DNA of 64,000 nucleotides, taken from Methylophilaceae bacterium. GTDB lineage: Bacteria > Pseudomonadota > Gammaproteobacteria > Burkholderiales > Methylophilaceae. Within the stretch, counting starts at the first letter, position 1, and every line of letters begins with the position of its first letter. Under the pieces are notes generated by a model. The model ran no database searches. It worked only from the letters and a program-made list of their open reading frames with translations, and had not been told where the DNA came from. The stretch covers positions 372,001-436,000 of the forward strand of contig JABFRO010000001.1 of the NCBI GenBank assembly GCA_013141125.1, written 5' to 3'. A program made the translations under genes and the position numbers. Below are positions 16,623 through 24,985 of the stretch, one piece after another.

Positions 16623-17105
16623 ATGAGAACAAAAATTTCGATCATCATTACCGGATTGTTATGTGTTGTTACCACATCCAGCTATGCAGAGAAAGATGGC
16701 GTACCCTTTCCTGAAGGTTACAGGAATTGGCTACACGCCAAATCGATGCTTATCCAACCAGGACATGCCTTAGAAAACCCCTTTCAAGGTATTCACCATA
16801 TCTACGCCAATGGCAAGGCAGCGAAAGGCTTAAAAACTGGGAGTTATAAAGATGGCTCTGTACTGGTATTTGATCTTTTAAAGTATGAGGAAAAAGACAA
16901 GACCATACAGGAAGGGGAACGTAAGCTGGTTGGCGTAATGCAAAAGGATTCAACCAAATACGCATCGACTGGCGGCTGGGGATTTGAAGGTTTTGCGGGT
17001 AACAGCAAAACCGAACGGCTGGTTAAAGACGGCGGGAAATCCTGCTTTGGCTGCCATGAACCGCAAAAGGCCAAAGATTATGTTTTTTCCGAGCGTCGTG
17101 ACTAA
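16623..17105 (+). CDS. Cytochrome P460
   Basis: 160 residues: signal peptide (about 1-22), a beta-rich body with VPFPEGYRNWLHAKSM and GSVLVFDLLKYEE, and one C-terminal heme motif CFGCH (C141, C144, H145). This matches cytochrome P460, which oxidises hydroxylamine to N2O or NO through a lysine-crosslinked heme. Several lysines in the NGKAAKGLKTGSYKDG region could be that residue; I cannot assign it. The related cytochrome c'-beta is the alternative. It is close to haoAB and shares their upstream motif. Confidence 0.9.
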   Translation: MRTKISIIITGLLCVVTTSSYAEKDGVPFPEGYRNWLHAKSMLIQPGHALENPFQGIHHIYANGKAAKGLKTGSYKDGSVLVFDLLKYEEKDKTIQEGERKLVGVMQKDSTKYASTGGWGFEGFAGNSKTERLVKDGGKSCFGCHEPQKAKDYVFSERRD

Positions 17106-17219
17106 TCGGATGCAGGGCCAATAGTTAACAATGAACCTTTCATACTGTTTTTGACTGCCATTGACCTTGAATGTTTAACTGCGTGTTTTTTCAAATTTAA
17201 TAATTAATAGAGGGTAATA

Positions 17220-17579
17220 ATGAGTCCTATCAAATTATGTACGGTGTTTTTTCTTTCATCTTTTCTGCTGGGTAATGTCCATGCAGCGGGGTCTCCTGTA
17301 AATGAAGATTTCTCAGTAGTGAGCGGTCTTTGTGACCATATGGTTGAATTGGCTAAAAAAGGGAGCAAAGAAGAGTTTCTTGATATCGTTGATTCCGCGC
17401 TAAAGCTTTCGGAAGCGCAAAGGAGAGACAACTCAATGGCAATCGACCGATTTAGGCCCAAACTCAGGGCTGCCAAAAAAGCGGGAAATTCCGGTGATTT
17501 TGATGCGGCTATCGGATTTGTGGAAGAAGCCAAAACGCTAATGAAACCTGCAACGGCATCTTGGGATGGTGGTTCTTGA
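17220..17579 (+). CDS. Small exported helical protein
   Basis: 119 residues with a signal peptide (about 1-22) and an all-helical body with repeated AxxAKKxG and ALKLSEAQR-type helices. The layout recalls the small metal-binding protein SmbP of nitrifiers, but it is not histidine-rich, so I would not name it. It follows cytochrome P460 by 115 bases with its own GAGGGTAA ribosome site. Confidence 0.65.
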   Translation: MSPIKLCTVFFLSSFLLGNVHAAGSPVNEDFSVVSGLCDHMVELAKKGSKEEFLDIVDSALKLSEAQRRDNSMAIDRFRPKLRAAKKAGNSGDFDAAIGFVEEAKTLMKPATASWDGGS

Positions 17580-17737
17580 TGCTAGGAAGCATCATTGAAT
17601 AGTCGATGGCAATAAAGTAGTTGAGGGCAAAAATATTGAGTAAGTACGTTTTGGTAACATATCGGTCTACTGTTTATTTGGGTTATGATGCCCCTTCATA
17701 ACATTTCTAATTCCATGGGTTATAAGCAATAAACACG

Positions 17738-18298
17738 ATGGAAAACGTTGGCGTATTTGATTTAATTGAACGGATGGCTGCATTGTTACGCTCGGAAGAG
17801 CGAAAGAAATGCACTTCTTTAGGACTGCAAACTGTGCATTTGCAAGCCTTGAACTATGTATCGCGCTGTAATAAATACAGCGATACACCTGCTGCACTCA
17901 GCAACTTCCTTGGGATGACCAGAGGCACGGTTTCCCAAACCTTATCGTTGTTGGAAAAAAAGGGCTATCTAAAAAAGACATCTGATACCACGGATCGACG
18001 TGTCGTCCATCTTGCATTACTGCCGGGAGGCAGTGCAATTTTAGAACAAGCCAAACCAGCGGAATTATTTTGTCAGGCGGCCACCCTGCTAAAACAAAAT
18101 GACACCCTGGACTATGAAACGGTTTATGCCAATACTTTAACGGCATTACAAAAAGCCAACCGGTCACATTCGTTTGGCTTGTGCAAAACCTGCCGTTATT
18201 TTACAACAACTGCCGATGGCTTTGTCTGTGGCTTAACCAAAGAACCGCTCACCCAAAGCGATAGCGAAAAAATCTGTCAGGAGCATGCCGTGGCGTGA
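17738..18298 (+). CDS. MarR-family regulator with C-terminal cysteines
   Basis: 186 residues. The winged helix (AALSNFLGMTRGTVSQTLSLLEKKGYL and TDRRVVHLALLPGG in outline) is typical MarR. The C-terminal extension carries CKTCRYF, VCGL and ICQEH, four cysteines that could bind Zn or an Fe-S cluster, unusual for MarR proteins. As the last gene of the haoA-P460 block it is a candidate regulator of that block. No ligand can be deduced. Confidence 0.82.
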   Translation: MENVGVFDLIERMAALLRSEERKKCTSLGLQTVHLQALNYVSRCNKYSDTPAALSNFLGMTRGTVSQTLSLLEKKGYLKKTSDTTDRRVVHLALLPGGSAILEQAKPAELFCQAATLLKQNDTLDYETVYANTLTALQKANRSHSFGLCKTCRYFTTTADGFVCGLTKEPLTQSDSEKICQEHAVA

Positions 18299-18441
18299 TA
18301 CGCAGTTGTTAAGCCCGATTGTTACCACAGCTATCCTGGTGGACGGTTGAAGCTTCACCGTACCCGAGCCCCCTGGCATGTCGGGTAATAAAATGACGTT
18401 GCCCGGTCTAACTGATTCCGATGCCCGCGATGAAACTCAGC

Positions 18442-19608
18442 TTAATGCGCATCATCCGTGTGCCATGGCGGCAACATATAGATGTCATGGGGTTTTAAAC
18501 CCATATTTTTCAATGTATCAATACTGGTTTTCCTTTCCATTTTTTTCAAATCGATCACCGTAATCGAGCCATTGTCCATTTTGGGTAAATTTAAAAAGTT
18601 GTTTTCTACAAATGCATATTTTTCATCGGGTGAAAAAACGACGTGATGGGCACCAGCAGCCGTTGGAATCGATTTTATTAGAATCGGTTTCGTTACCGAT
18701 TCGCCGCTGATATCAAATATATTCAGTGCGCCAGGATTTGCGGTGGTGACATATAAACGGTCGTGTGCCTGGTTGAAGTAAATTTCTAAAGGTACGCCTT
18801 GTTTGGTGTTGGCAAAATCATAAACAGGCTGAAAATCAAAACTATGATGGTTCACTTGCCATGTCGCCGTCCACAGTTTGCCCTCAAACATGGTCGCCAC
18901 ATAAGCCATCGCCGGATTCGCATGGGGTACAAATACGGCCTCTACCGGTGCAGAACCTGATGGGCTGGGTTTGTCGGACAATTTATGGGTGGACAACACC
19001 TTACCGCTGGTTGCTTCGATAACGGTGACGGTTTCACCGGCATCCCCTAGGTCAGAGGGCCGAACCGTGCTGGTCACCATAATTCGGTTAACATCTTCTT
19101 GCAAACCAATGCCATGTGGATAACGAATAAAGGTATCCTTACCATCGGCCGCAATGACCTGTTTGACTTTATCCGTTTGCGCATCGCCGACAATCACATT
19201 GCTCGATCCCATACAGGTGAGATACCAGGTTTTTTTGTCTGCCGTAAACGCCATGTCTTCGCTGACTTTGCATTCAGGCACATCCAGTAATTCAATAGCA
19301 TAAGGCGTGTGCTTCATATTGATCACCCGCAATGGGCCATTGCCCAAGGCGGTGATATAAGCCTTGCTTAAATCTTTGTTATAAAAAAAATGGTGGGAAA
19401 TAGCATCTGGCGGCAAAGGCAGGTCACTGACGATTTTGCCAAACTGGGGTGAGTTAGGGTCAACATCAAGAATCGCAACCCCTTCACGGCGCGGGGTTTG
19501 GCCTGCTTTGCTATCGTAATTCACCATCGCCAACATTTCGGCATGGCTAATCAAGGGGGTAAGCAGCAAAAGGCAGCACAGTGTGTTTGCTAGTAATTTT
19601 TTGGTCAT
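18442..19608 (-). CDS. Exported YncE-like beta-propeller protein
   Basis: 388 residues with a signal peptide (about 1-23). The body shows repeated blades with ITALGNGPLRVINM, YVTTANPGALNIFDISG and HHVVFSPDEKYAFVENN, as in YncE and 40-residue propeller repeat proteins. Function is unknown. It lies downstream of the DUF4242 and tetR genes on the same strand, so it is probably controlled by that regulator, and it converges with the MarR gene. Confidence 0.8.
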   Translation of the reverse strand: MTKKLLANTLCCLLLLTPLISHAEMLAMVNYDSKAGQTPRREGVAILDVDPNSPQFGKIVSDLPLPPDAISHHFFYNKDLSKAYITALGNGPLRVINMKHTPYAIELLDVPECKVSEDMAFTADKKTWYLTCMGSSNVIVGDAQTDKVKQVIAADGKDTFIRYPHGIGLQEDVNRIMVTSTVRPSDLGDAGETVTVIEATSGKVLSTHKLSDKPSPSGSAPVEAVFVPHANPAMAYVATMFEGKLWTATWQVNHHSFDFQPVYDFANTKQGVPLEIYFNQAHDRLYVTTANPGALNIFDISGESVTKPILIKSIPTAAGAHHVVFSPDEKYAFVENNFLNLPKMDNGSITVIDLKKMERKTSIDTLKNMGLKPHDIYMLPPWHTDDAH

Positions 19609-19674
19609 GGTCAGGACTCATTCAATGATTAGGGATATTTAAAAAACGCATTTGTAATCTGTAAATTTCGAGCT

Positions 19675-19959
19675 TTAGTTTACGACAGCTTCTGCCGTTG
19701 TCGGGTCGATGATGGTTTTAATCTGCGAAATACGGTTCGCTGGAAAACCGCCTTGTTCAGCATGGGCTTTTATAGTGGCTTCATCCGGGGCAATATAGAC
19801 ACAGTACACCTTGTCATCGGTGACATAGCTTTCTAGCCATTGAATCGTTGGCCCCAACTTGTTCAAAATGCTACAAGATTTTTGCGAAATACCTTGTAAT
19901 TCTTGGGCAGACAAAATGCCCGCATTTGGAATGTCGCGTTCGATGATGTATTTGGGCAT
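19675..19959 (-). CDS. DUF4242 domain protein
   Basis: About 94 residues. PKYIIERDIPNAG and the later WLESYVTDDKVYCVYIAPDEATIKAHAEQGGFPANRI outline match DUF4242, a small ferredoxin-like fold family that includes a nickel-binding protein. ATG 19959 has AGGA seven bases upstream and is preferred to 19965. It sits between tetR and the YncE-like gene on the same strand. Confidence 0.85.
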   Translation of the reverse strand: MPKYIIERDIPNAGILSAQELQGISQKSCSILNKLGPTIQWLESYVTDDKVYCVYIAPDEATIKAHAEQGGFPANRISQIKTIIDPTTAEAVVN

Positions 19960-20024
19960 AGTCATTTCCTCTTTGAATGTTAAACTTAAAAGTTTGTTGT
20001 ATCTTTCTAAAGGGCAATCGAGGA

Positions 20025-20621
20025 TTACGCTTTAAAAAAGCATCCCAATAATTCGTCATAACATTGCTTTAAAGGCATGGCGGATTGTTCAACCTTCATC
20101 CGCAACAACGCGCCTTGCCACGTATTTACCCATAAATCTGCCAGGTCGAGTGCTGATTTGTCGGTGCGAATCTTACCCTCGATTTGAGCACGGCTTAAAC
20201 CGAGTTCCCAGGCATCACGATAACTACTGAGCGCGGTTTTTAATGCCATTCGACATACATCGCTGGTGTCGCCAACCTCGCCAATTAAGTTACCCAACAA
20301 ACAACCGCCCTTAAAGTCTGTACGTTCTAATTCGCCAATGGTTTCTTGTACATAACGTTCCAGCGCACCGAGAGCATTGCCTTCGGATAGCGCCAAATAG
20401 CTTTGCAATTGTCCGAGATAGGACGATATGTAGTGGGTGATTATTTCAGCGGCAAAGTTTTCTTTGCTGCCAAAATAACTATAAAAAGATCCTTTGGGAA
20501 TATGCACGGCAGCAAGAATTTCATTTAACCCCGTACCATGAAAACCCTGGAGCATGAGCAAGGAAACCCCTTTATTGAGTAAATCTTCACGTTTGATTTG
20601 TTTTTTAGTTATCTTTTGCAT
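20025..20621 (-). CDS. TetR/AcrR-family repressor
   Basis: 198 residues. The N-terminal HTH (LLNKGVSLLMLQGFHGTGLNEILAAVHIPKGSFYSYFGSKE in outline) is a textbook TetR DNA-binding domain; the C-terminal ligand domain contains GGCLLGNLIGEVGD with a cysteine, as in NemR/AcuR-like repressors that sense electrophiles. Two copies of a palindrome lie directly upstream. ATG 20621 starts at the conserved domain; the frame remains open further upstream but that part is unlikely to be translated. Confidence 0.9.
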   Translation of the reverse strand: MQKITKKQIKREDLLNKGVSLLMLQGFHGTGLNEILAAVHIPKGSFYSYFGSKENFAAEIITHYISSYLGQLQSYLALSEGNALGALERYVQETIGELERTDFKGGCLLGNLIGEVGDTSDVCRMALKTALSSYRDAWELGLSRAQIEGKIRTDKSALDLADLWVNTWQGALLRMKVEQSAMPLKQCYDELLGCFFKA

Positions 20622-20632
20622 GGAAATAATAT

Positions 20633-20680
20633 ACGACCAGTCGTCTGTTATGTCAAATAAATTATAAGACCGGTCGTCTT
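20633..20680. promoter_or_regulatory. Tandem TetR operators
   Basis: ACGACCAGTCGT (20633-20644) and AAGACCGGTCGTCTT (20666-20680) are related palindromes centred about 34 bases apart, immediately upstream of the tetR start. GACCGGTC-type cores are bound by NemR/AcuR-like repressors. Autoregulation of the tetR-DUF4242-YncE operon is inferred. Confidence 0.7.
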
Positions 20681-20699
20681 TGTATAGCCAAATGAAAAG

Positions 20700-21206
20700 C
20701 AAACGCTTAATCGCAACGAATAAGGTTAGATTGTGTGGGCAAAGCGAACCACAATCTGATGTCGGAGCGGGCATTTAAGGAAGGCCGCAGGGAATTGAAA
20801 TGCTACTACTTCAGCCCTGCGTAGCATGGAACAATGTATCTGCATGTATCATGGTGTGGATCAGTGCCACCCTCTGCCGATCCAGACCGTTTGCGAAGCC
20901 AACCTATGCTAGTGAAGTTCCTCTATGGCGACCAGGAATGAATACTTGGTTGTGGGGGACGGTCAGTGAATATTGTTATCAGATAGCTCTAGTTTGACTT
21001 TTGGCCAGTGCTTTTAAAGGTTACATGTTGCTTGGTTGGAATGTCTGGTTTGTGGAATAATAAAATAAGTGCTCCACATGCTGGTTAGGGTCGACTTCCG
21101 CCTTTGGTATGTAGCAAAAATAGAAATTGCCCGCCGTCCGGTATGGAAGGGCTTGAATTTTTCTGGTTTTGTCACATGCCATACCTCAAGAGTAAGCTTT
21201 TATTTA
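20700..21206. other. Gene-free stretch upstream of higBA
   Basis: Short open frames exist here but none has a ribosome site or recognisable sequence. I see no hairpin or repeat worth naming before the higBA promoter. Confidence 0.4.
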
Positions 21207-21234
21207 TTGACAATATACCTATTTGGTATATTAT
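21207..21234 (+). promoter_or_regulatory. higBA promoter with overlapping palindromic operator
   Basis: TTGACA (21207-21212) and TATTAT (21229-21234) are 16 bases apart. The palindrome AATATACC-N5-GGTATATT (21212-21232) covers the space between them. Transcription would begin about at the ATG (21241), giving a leaderless mRNA. HigA is expected to bind the palindrome. Confidence 0.65.
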
Positions 21235-21240
21235 TCATTT

Positions 21241-21528
21241 ATGCACGTCATCGCAAAACCTGCCCTTATCGCTTTCTGGACAATATACCCCGACGCAGAA
21301 AGACCGTTGCAGGTTTGGTATCAAACGATGGAAAGAGAAACCTTTTCGGACTTTAACGAGCTAAGAAAGACCTTTGCAAGTGCTGACTATGTGGACGGAT
21401 TGACGGTGTTCAATATTGGGGGCAACAAATATCGCTTAATTGCTTCAATCCACTATAACCGGCGCAAGGTTTATGTCCGCAACGTCCTGACGCATACCGA
21501 ATATGGTCGAGGTAATTGGAAACGATGA
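21241..21528 (+). CDS. higB: HigB-type mRNA interferase toxin
   Basis: 95 residues. The pattern MHVIAKPAL..FW..YPDA..PLQVWY, then FNIGGNKYRLIASIHYNRRKVYVRNVLTHTEY in outline, is the HigB (RelE-superfamily) toxin, which cleaves ribosome-bound mRNA. The gene order toxin-antitoxin, with higA overlapping the stop codon, is typical for Hig systems. The ATG at 21241 has no Shine-Dalgarno, consistent with a leaderless transcript. Confidence 0.93.
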   Translation: MHVIAKPALIAFWTIYPDAERPLQVWYQTMERETFSDFNELRKTFASADYVDGLTVFNIGGNKYRLIASIHYNRRKVYVRNVLTHTEYGRGNWKR

Positions 21529-21950
21529 ACGATACTGACATGATAGTACCAAAGCCCCAAGCCATTCTTCAAGCTTGGATGCCGTTCAAGGAAACAATCG
21601 GTGTGACTTCTGTCCATACCGAGGAAGAATATGTACGGGCAACAGCTACAATTGATATGTTGCTTGACGAGATCGGCGATAACGAAAACCATCCCTTGGC
21701 CGACGTACTCGATTATCTCGCTGAACAGGTCAAAGTCTACGAAGACGAGCGCTTCTCAATCCCTAAAGCGGAACCCCATGACGTGTTGCGCTTCTTAATG
21801 GATCAGCATGGCCTACGGCAGGAAGATTTAGGCGATTGTGCGCCGCAAAGCCGGATATCGGAAATATTGGCAGGGAAACGGGCCATTAGTAAAGAAATAG
21901 CTAAACGCCTAGCCAAACGGTTCAATGTCCATGGGGATGTATTCCTTTAA
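21525..21950 (+). CDS. higA: HigA-type antitoxin
   Basis: 141 residues. The N-terminal half binds the toxin; the C-terminal HTH (VLRFLMDQHGLRQEDLGDCAPQSRISEILAGKRAISKEIAKRLAKRF in outline) is the Xre-like domain of HigA. ATG 21525 overlaps the higB stop by four bases (ATGA). It should neutralise HigB and repress the promoter at 21207-21234. A short hairpin CTAACTGAGTTAG follows the stop (about 21970-21983). Confidence 0.93.
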   Translation: MNDTDMIVPKPQAILQAWMPFKETIGVTSVHTEEEYVRATATIDMLLDEIGDNENHPLADVLDYLAEQVKVYEDERFSIPKAEPHDVLRFLMDQHGLRQEDLGDCAPQSRISEILAGKRAISKEIAKRLAKRFNVHGDVFL

Positions 21951-22244
21951 AGTTACTAACTAACCCTCTAACTGAGTTAGGCTAGCAGTGGCTGCAATCA
22001 AGATTTAGGTGGTTATTCCACAACTTATCTTGAATGTTCTGGCACATTTCAACACTATATTCCGAGTTTCGGTGTGAGCATAAATATCCAGTGTCCTTCG
22101 GTCAATTCTAATCGACTACCCAAAAACCTTTCTGTTTTTGATGCCAGGAAATTCATTCCAACGAAGATGGCACTTTTGGCAGCTATGTGGTGACTACCCC
22201 CCATAGCAAAGACAATCCTGTGAAACTTTAGAGCCTTTTGTTGA

Positions 22245-22628
22245 TTAGCACCCAATAATACTCGGATGCAATACGCCAAGTTTTGGTGATTTTCCATGTG
22301 GCGCTTTAGGCGGCACTTTAAACCAGTCATCATTAAATGGTAATTGAGCGGTATTGCGAAAATTGAATTTGGTCGAATAACTTAGTCCAGCAAGCTGATA
22401 GGCTGTATGTTCGTTATTCGAGATCAAAAATTCTCCCGCGTGCAATTTGTCCGTTTTTTTACTTGTCCCATAAACGACCTCCACATGATAATGTGGCGCT
22501 TCGTCATCAAAAACCTTAAAAATAAACGCCGGTCTTGGCTTTACACTCGGGTCTATTCCCGCATCTTCAGGGAAATTGCACCACACGATTTCTCCTGCAT
22601 CCGGTTCAGGCCACCAATGTTTTTTCAC
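22245..22628 (-). CDS. PemK/MazF-like protein, putative toxin
   Basis: 127 residues. The N-terminal part, PDAGEIVWCNFPEDAG..KPRPAFIFKVFDDEAPHYHVEVVYGTSKK in outline, resembles the first strands of PemK/MazF endoribonucleases. The C-terminal part is not typical. Start is GTG 22628, three bases after the stop of a small upstream protein, forming a two-gene unit like a toxin-antitoxin pair. The gene-free 21951-22244 lies downstream. The toxin assignment is tentative. Confidence 0.65.
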   Translation of the reverse strand: MKKHWWPEPDAGEIVWCNFPEDAGIDPSVKPRPAFIFKVFDDEAPHYHVEVVYGTSKKTDKLHAGEFLISNNEHTAYQLAGLSYSTKFNFRNTAQLPFNDDWFKVPPKAPHGKSPKLGVLHPSIIGC

Positions 22629-22631
22629 GCT

Positions 22632-22901
22632 CTAAAAAATGGATGATTTGACGGATTTTAATTTGCCTTGTGGTACCGCTTTATGAATGGCTTGCATTTG
22701 TGCGGATGTTAAATCCCCATCATCAGGCTCATATGCGGGTAACACCTCTTTCGCAAGCTTACTTAAAGCATAGTGAATCACTTGCGTTTCGGTAGTAAAC
22801 CCCAAGAAGCCTACCAAGTTTTTTACCGTTGTTCGACTTACACTGTTAGCCGTATCTGTACGAAAACTAAACAATAGATTTTCAGATTTTACGCTAGCCA
22901 T
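22632..22901 (-). CDS. Putative antitoxin of the PemK-like pair
   Basis: About 89 residues. The segment SVSRTTVKNLVGFLGFTTETQVIHYALSKLAKEVLPAYEPDDGDL in outline looks like a ribbon-helix-helix-type antitoxin with an acidic linker. It precedes the PemK-like gene by three bases. An AT-rich perfect palindrome lies 18 bases upstream of its start and is the probable operator. ATG 22901 (MASVKSENLLF) is chosen; an ATG at 22916 is possible. Confidence 0.65.
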   Translation of the reverse strand: MASVKSENLLFSFRTDTANSVSRTTVKNLVGFLGFTTETQVIHYALSKLAKEVLPAYEPDDGDLTSAQMQAIHKAVPQGKLKSVKSSIF

Positions 22902-22919
22902 ATTAAACCCATGCATCCC

Positions 22920-22948
22920 AATAAATATATATTGAATATATATTTATT
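22920..22948. promoter_or_regulatory. AT-rich palindromic operator of the PemK-like pair
   Basis: Perfect 13-base arms (AATAAATATATAT and its complement) around TGA, immediately upstream of the antitoxin gene. Confidence 0.6.
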
Positions 22949-22981
22949 GATTATTGATGTCAAGACAATAAAGTTTTTGCG

Positions 22982-23224
22982 TTATTCTGAACGATTGGAG
23001 ACTTGGTAACCCTTCTTCCGCTTTGCATCCAATAACTTTACTGTAGCCAAATTCGCAGCCTGCTCTGTATTAAACCAATTCTTTTGAATGGATCCTGATG
23101 AGCCTACCCTCCCCCATTCTTTAATCAAGCACCATTCATTAAAAAGCCCGCACATCACTTCAAGTTGATAAAACCGGTGCATGTTTTTATTGGGATCGTG
23201 TCTTTCCAAATGTATTGTTGTCAT
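22982..23224 (-). CDS. WGR-domain protein
   Basis: About 80 residues, nearly all one WGR domain: HRFYQLEVMCGLFNEWCLIKEWGRVGSSG in outline and then FNTEQAANLATVKLLDAKRKKGY. WGR domains bind nucleic acids, for example in PARPs. Bacterial stand-alone versions are common on mobile elements and have no defined role. ATG 23224 follows GAGGTC at reasonable spacing. Confidence 0.85.
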   Translation of the reverse strand: MTTIHLERHDPNKNMHRFYQLEVMCGLFNEWCLIKEWGRVGSSGSIQKNWFNTEQAANLATVKLLDAKRKKGYQVSNRSE

Positions 23225-23394
23225 ATTATTTGACCTCAATAAGTCTAAGCTGACATTGTTGATTTACGTTTCGTTACCGTTACTTTTATGGTGACATGGC
23301 CTTTGAATTCAGTGGTAGTAGAATTTACGACGCAACTCTGAAATAAATCAGCTAGCCTGATTTCAATTTCACATATACTTCATTCGCGTATGTA

Positions 23395-23410
23395 TGTATT
23401 GTACAATACA
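23395..23410. promoter_or_regulatory. 16-base palindrome at the SprT-like gene start
   Basis: TGTATTGTACAATACA is a perfect palindrome ending four bases before the ATG. A protein bound here would block transcription or initiation; its binder is unknown. Confidence 0.45.
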
Positions 23411-23414
23411 AAAA

Positions 23415-24143
23415 ATGAAACCAACAACAGAAACCTATTCAGAATTAGTGCAAGCCTACGATGCCTTTAATCTGGCCTTGTTTGATGGGAAGTTACCAGG
23501 CTGCTTGATTACTTTACAGCGCGAAAAGCATACTTGCGGATATTTTTCTTCAGCCAGGTTTGCGCATGTGAATGGCGATCTGACGGATGAGATTGCCATT
23601 AATCCATCCTTTTTTGCTGTTACGCCAATTATTGAAATCATGCAGACATTAGTCCATGAAATGGTGCATTTATGGCAATACCACTTTGGAACACCGGGGC
23701 GTGGCCGCTACCATAACAAGGAATGGGGCGATAAAATGGAGGACATCGGATTAATGCCATCTTCTACCGGCAAGCCTGGCGGGTCTAAAACAGGTGATCG
23801 TATTGCTGATTTTGCCATTGAGGACGGTTTGTTTTTGCAAGCCTGTAAAGACTTAATGACGCAATCTTTTAGATTTTCTTGGTACGACCGCTTCCCAGAT
23901 GAACGCATTGTAAAGAGTGGTCAAAACTCTGAAGCATGTCACCTTGAAAATATGCCTCCAGCGGCAACCAGAATTACCGCACACTCACCAAACTCACAAG
24001 TGCAAGTGAGAATATCAGACACTCAACCGCAAGTACCCAGCAAGCAGACGCGCATGAAATATACGTGCAGCTGCGGGATCAATATATGGGCAAAGCCAGG
24101 AATTCGCGTCAGATGTTGCGAATGTAACGGTGAGTTTACGTAA
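23415..24143 (+). CDS. SprT-like zinc metalloprotease-domain protein
   Basis: 242 residues. The SprT core has YDAFNLALFDGKLP near the N-terminus and the zinc motif HEMVH (H81, E82, H85) followed by WQYHFGTPGRGRYHNKEWGDKM. A C-terminal zinc ribbon is formed by CSCG and CCEC. SprT/Spartan proteins act on DNA-associated or crosslinked proteins; bacterial ones are mostly uncharacterised. The longer start at 23394 would read through the palindrome, so ATG 23415 is preferred. Confidence 0.85.
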   Translation: MKPTTETYSELVQAYDAFNLALFDGKLPGCLITLQREKHTCGYFSSARFAHVNGDLTDEIAINPSFFAVTPIIEIMQTLVHEMVHLWQYHFGTPGRGRYHNKEWGDKMEDIGLMPSSTGKPGGSKTGDRIADFAIEDGLFLQACKDLMTQSFRFSWYDRFPDERIVKSGQNSEACHLENMPPAATRITAHSPNSQVQVRISDTQPQVPSKQTRMKYTCSCGINIWAKPGIRVRCCECNGEFT

Positions 24144-24199
24144 GCTTGAGTTTTGTTTTAAGGGCATCTATGCTCTATTTGACAATACAAATGAGCTTT

Positions 24200-24805
24200 T
24201 CAAGAGGTTTGCATCAAGCCGTCGAGCGTCAGGCTGCAACTTGGCGCGAAGGTCTGCATAAAAAACACCACTTCCGGCTGTTGTAACTCATGTATGTTTT
24301 TCGCCAGTTTTTGCGCGGCTATTTCAAATTCGGTATTGCCTGCCTTGAGTTCGGCCTGGCATTTCAGATAGGCAGAAATTCGGTCTGCGGCCTTGATGAT
24401 TTGTTGGTGTGATGGCGGCAAATACTGATGTTGAATCAGTGGCTTGAAATCCTCCTGCAAGGCCTCCGGCAGCAAGTTCAATAGTTCGCTTTCCGCCTGT
24501 TGCTCGATTTGTTTGTAGGCCGCCAGAATCTGTGGCGAGTGGTACTTGATCGGCGTTGGCAAATCGCCGGTAATCACTTCGGTAATATCGTGGTAGAGCG
24601 CGGCGGTGGCAATGGCATTGGCATCCAACTCGCCCTCATAATAACGGTTTTTGATTAACGCCAGGGTATGCGCAATCACCGCCACTTCCCAGCTATGCTC
24701 CATGACATTTTCTTCATGCGCATTGCGTTTCAATCCCCAGCGCTTGATCCAGCGCAGTCGGGATAAGTACGCATGAAAGCTGCTGCTGATCTGGTTTTTG
24801 CTCAT
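24200..24805 (-). CDS. yfbR: 5'-deoxynucleotidase YfbR-like HD-domain protein
   Basis: 201 residues. FHAYLSRLRWIKRWGLKRN and HSWEVAVIAHTLA precede ALYHDITEVITGDLPTPIKY, the HD metal motif and the TGDLPTP string specific to YfbR. YfbR removes phosphate from dCMP, dUMP and related 5'-deoxynucleotides in dNTP salvage. Length matches E. coli YfbR (199). It is a normal housekeeping gene among accessory ones. Confidence 0.93.
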   Translation of the reverse strand: MSKNQISSSFHAYLSRLRWIKRWGLKRNAHEENVMEHSWEVAVIAHTLALIKNRYYEGELDANAIATAALYHDITEVITGDLPTPIKYHSPQILAAYKQIEQQAESELLNLLPEALQEDFKPLIQHQYLPPSHQQIIKAADRISAYLKCQAELKAGNTEFEIAAQKLAKNIHELQQPEVVFFMQTFAPSCSLTLDGLMQTS

Positions 24806-24845
24806 GCTATTTCATCCTTTGCCTTTATGCTTTTTTTGGGGTATG

Positions 24846-24956
24846 CGTAATCCGTGATTGAAACCGCGTTTTCCCCAGTGAATGTAATTCTTTAGCAAAC
24901 TCGTAATACGTGATTGACTTGTGCGCATTGTAATGCGGAACTCGTATTATGTGATT
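24846..24956 (+). repeat. Three direct repeats of CGTAATACGTGATTG
   Basis: Copies at 24846-24860, 24902-24916 and 24943-24956 (the last is CGTATTATGTGATT), spaced 56 and 41 bases. They lie in the gap before the small exported protein gene at 24986. No known element recognised. Confidence 0.45.
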
Positions 24957-24985
24957 TATAATGCGAATGACAAAGGATTGAACTT

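Noticed and set aside
20800-21364. Several short plus-strand frames before higB
   Set aside because: They overlap each other and the higBA promoter, and none has a ribosome site.
22055-22333. 92-codon minus-strand frame downstream of the PemK-like gene
   Set aside because: Overlaps the PemK-like C-terminus in another frame. Somewhat protein-like, so a frameshifted extension is possible, but not supported enough.
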